Assembly: GCF_030254825.1 (NCBI RefSeq)
Contig: NC_083365.1
Coordinates: forward strand, 31,163,754 to 31,227,753
Source of the DNA: Meriones unguiculatus
Taxonomy: Eukaryota > Chordata > Mammalia > Rodentia > Muridae
DNA: 64,000 bases
Direction of reading: 5' to 3'
The position numbers and the translations under genes were made by a program. This document shows, piece by piece, positions 63,175 to 64,000 of this stretch. Under the pieces are notes generated by a model that had not been told where the DNA came from, did no database searches, and saw nothing but the letters and a program-made list of their open reading frames with translations. Numbering within the stretch: position 1 is the first letter of the stretch; each line of letters begins with the position of its first letter.

Positions 63175-64000
63175 CTGACTAATCTCCTCTTATAAGTGAG
63201 TATATACCATTTGTGTTTTTCTGCTTCTGGGTTACCACACGCAGGATGAACTTTTCTAGTTCCATACGTTTGTCTGCAGATTCCATGATTTCCTTGTTTT
63301 CAATTGCTGAGTACTATCTATTATGTAAATGTACCACAATTTATGTATCCATTTCTCAGTTGAGGGACATCTAGGTTGTTTCCAGTTTCTGGCTCTTATG
63401 AATAAACCTGCTATGAACATGGTTGAGCAAATGTCTTTTATGGTTGAGCATGTTTCTGGTATATGCCCAGGAGTAGTATAATTGGGTCTTGAGGTAACAC
63501 TATTCCTAATTTTCTGAGAAAGTGCCAGATTGATTTCCAAAGTGGTTATACAAGTTTACATCGAATGCAAGGAATCTTATGGAAGAAGGGGAAGATAGAA
63601 AGACCTGGAGTGAACAGGAACAACTCAAGGAGACCAGAAGAGCCAAAAAATCTGGGCCTGCAGAGACTGATGCACCAAGTGAGAACCATGCATGGAGAGG
63701 ACCTAGAACCCCTGCTCAGATGTAGTCCATAGAGACCTCAGTCATCCTATGGGTTCCCTAGTAAGGGGAGCAGAAGCTATCTCTGACATGAAACTCTGTG
63801 GCCTGTTCTTAGATCACCTCCCCCCTGGTGGGGGTGGGGTGGCAGCCTTGCCAGGCCACAGAAAAAAAGGATGCAGCCAGTCCTGATGAGACCTGATAGG
63901 CTACGGTAAGATAGTAGAGGAGGAGGAGCTCCTATATCAGTAGACTAAGGGTTGGGCATAGGGGGAGAAGAGGGAGGGAGGGTGGGACTGGAAGGAGATG
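63175..64000 (+). mobile_element. L1 with 5' inversion, cut by the window edge
   Basis: 63175-63558 is ORF2 C-terminal sequence in antisense (TTTCTGCTTCTGGGTTACC, TTCAATTGCTGAGTACTATC, CAGATTGATTTCCAAAGTGG). 63559-64000 is L1 3' UTR in sense. The 3' end lies beyond the window. Confidence 0.85.

Overview
The window is mammalian nuclear DNA from a muroid rodent. The evidence is split coding exons with GT–AG borders, B1, B2/B3, B4/ID and ID SINEs, many 5'-truncated rodent L1 3' ends, and class II (ERVK/betaretrovirus-like) retroviral remnants. The base composition is AT-rich and there is no CpG island. The species cannot be fixed from the sequence alone.

One protein-coding gene fills most of the window: Slc5a12 (SMCT2, the low-affinity sodium-coupled monocarboxylate/lactate cotransporter) on the minus strand. 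All 15 coding exons could be placed, from the ATG at 60418 to the stop at 14280. Every intron is GT–AG, all phases agree, and the joined frame is 1866 nt (621 residues) with no internal stop or frameshift. Most ORFs elsewhere are short chance ORFs or lie in old repeats.

Layout. 1–13.9 kb: 3' flank. By known synteny the next gene on this side should be the convergent Ano3, but no coding exon of it is seen. This part carries L1 tails, a decayed gag–pro provirus (PBS near 5015, protease near 7340) and an inverted processed retroviral fragment (8691–9242). 13.97–60.4 kb: Slc5a12, with introns holding L1, SINEs, simple repeats and a chimeric retrovirus–L1 insertion (53331–54165). 60.4–64 kb: 5' flank with a MIR copy and two inverted L1 copies, the last running off the window edge.

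The most unusual structures are two retrovirus-derived insertions that look like L1-mobilised RNA copies. Both end at the LTR poly(A) site, both are flanked by long target-site duplications with L1-endonuclease-like cleavage sites, one has a twin-priming inversion, and the other is fused to an L1 3' end. I found no CRISPR array, operon, tRNA/rRNA gene or new coding system.
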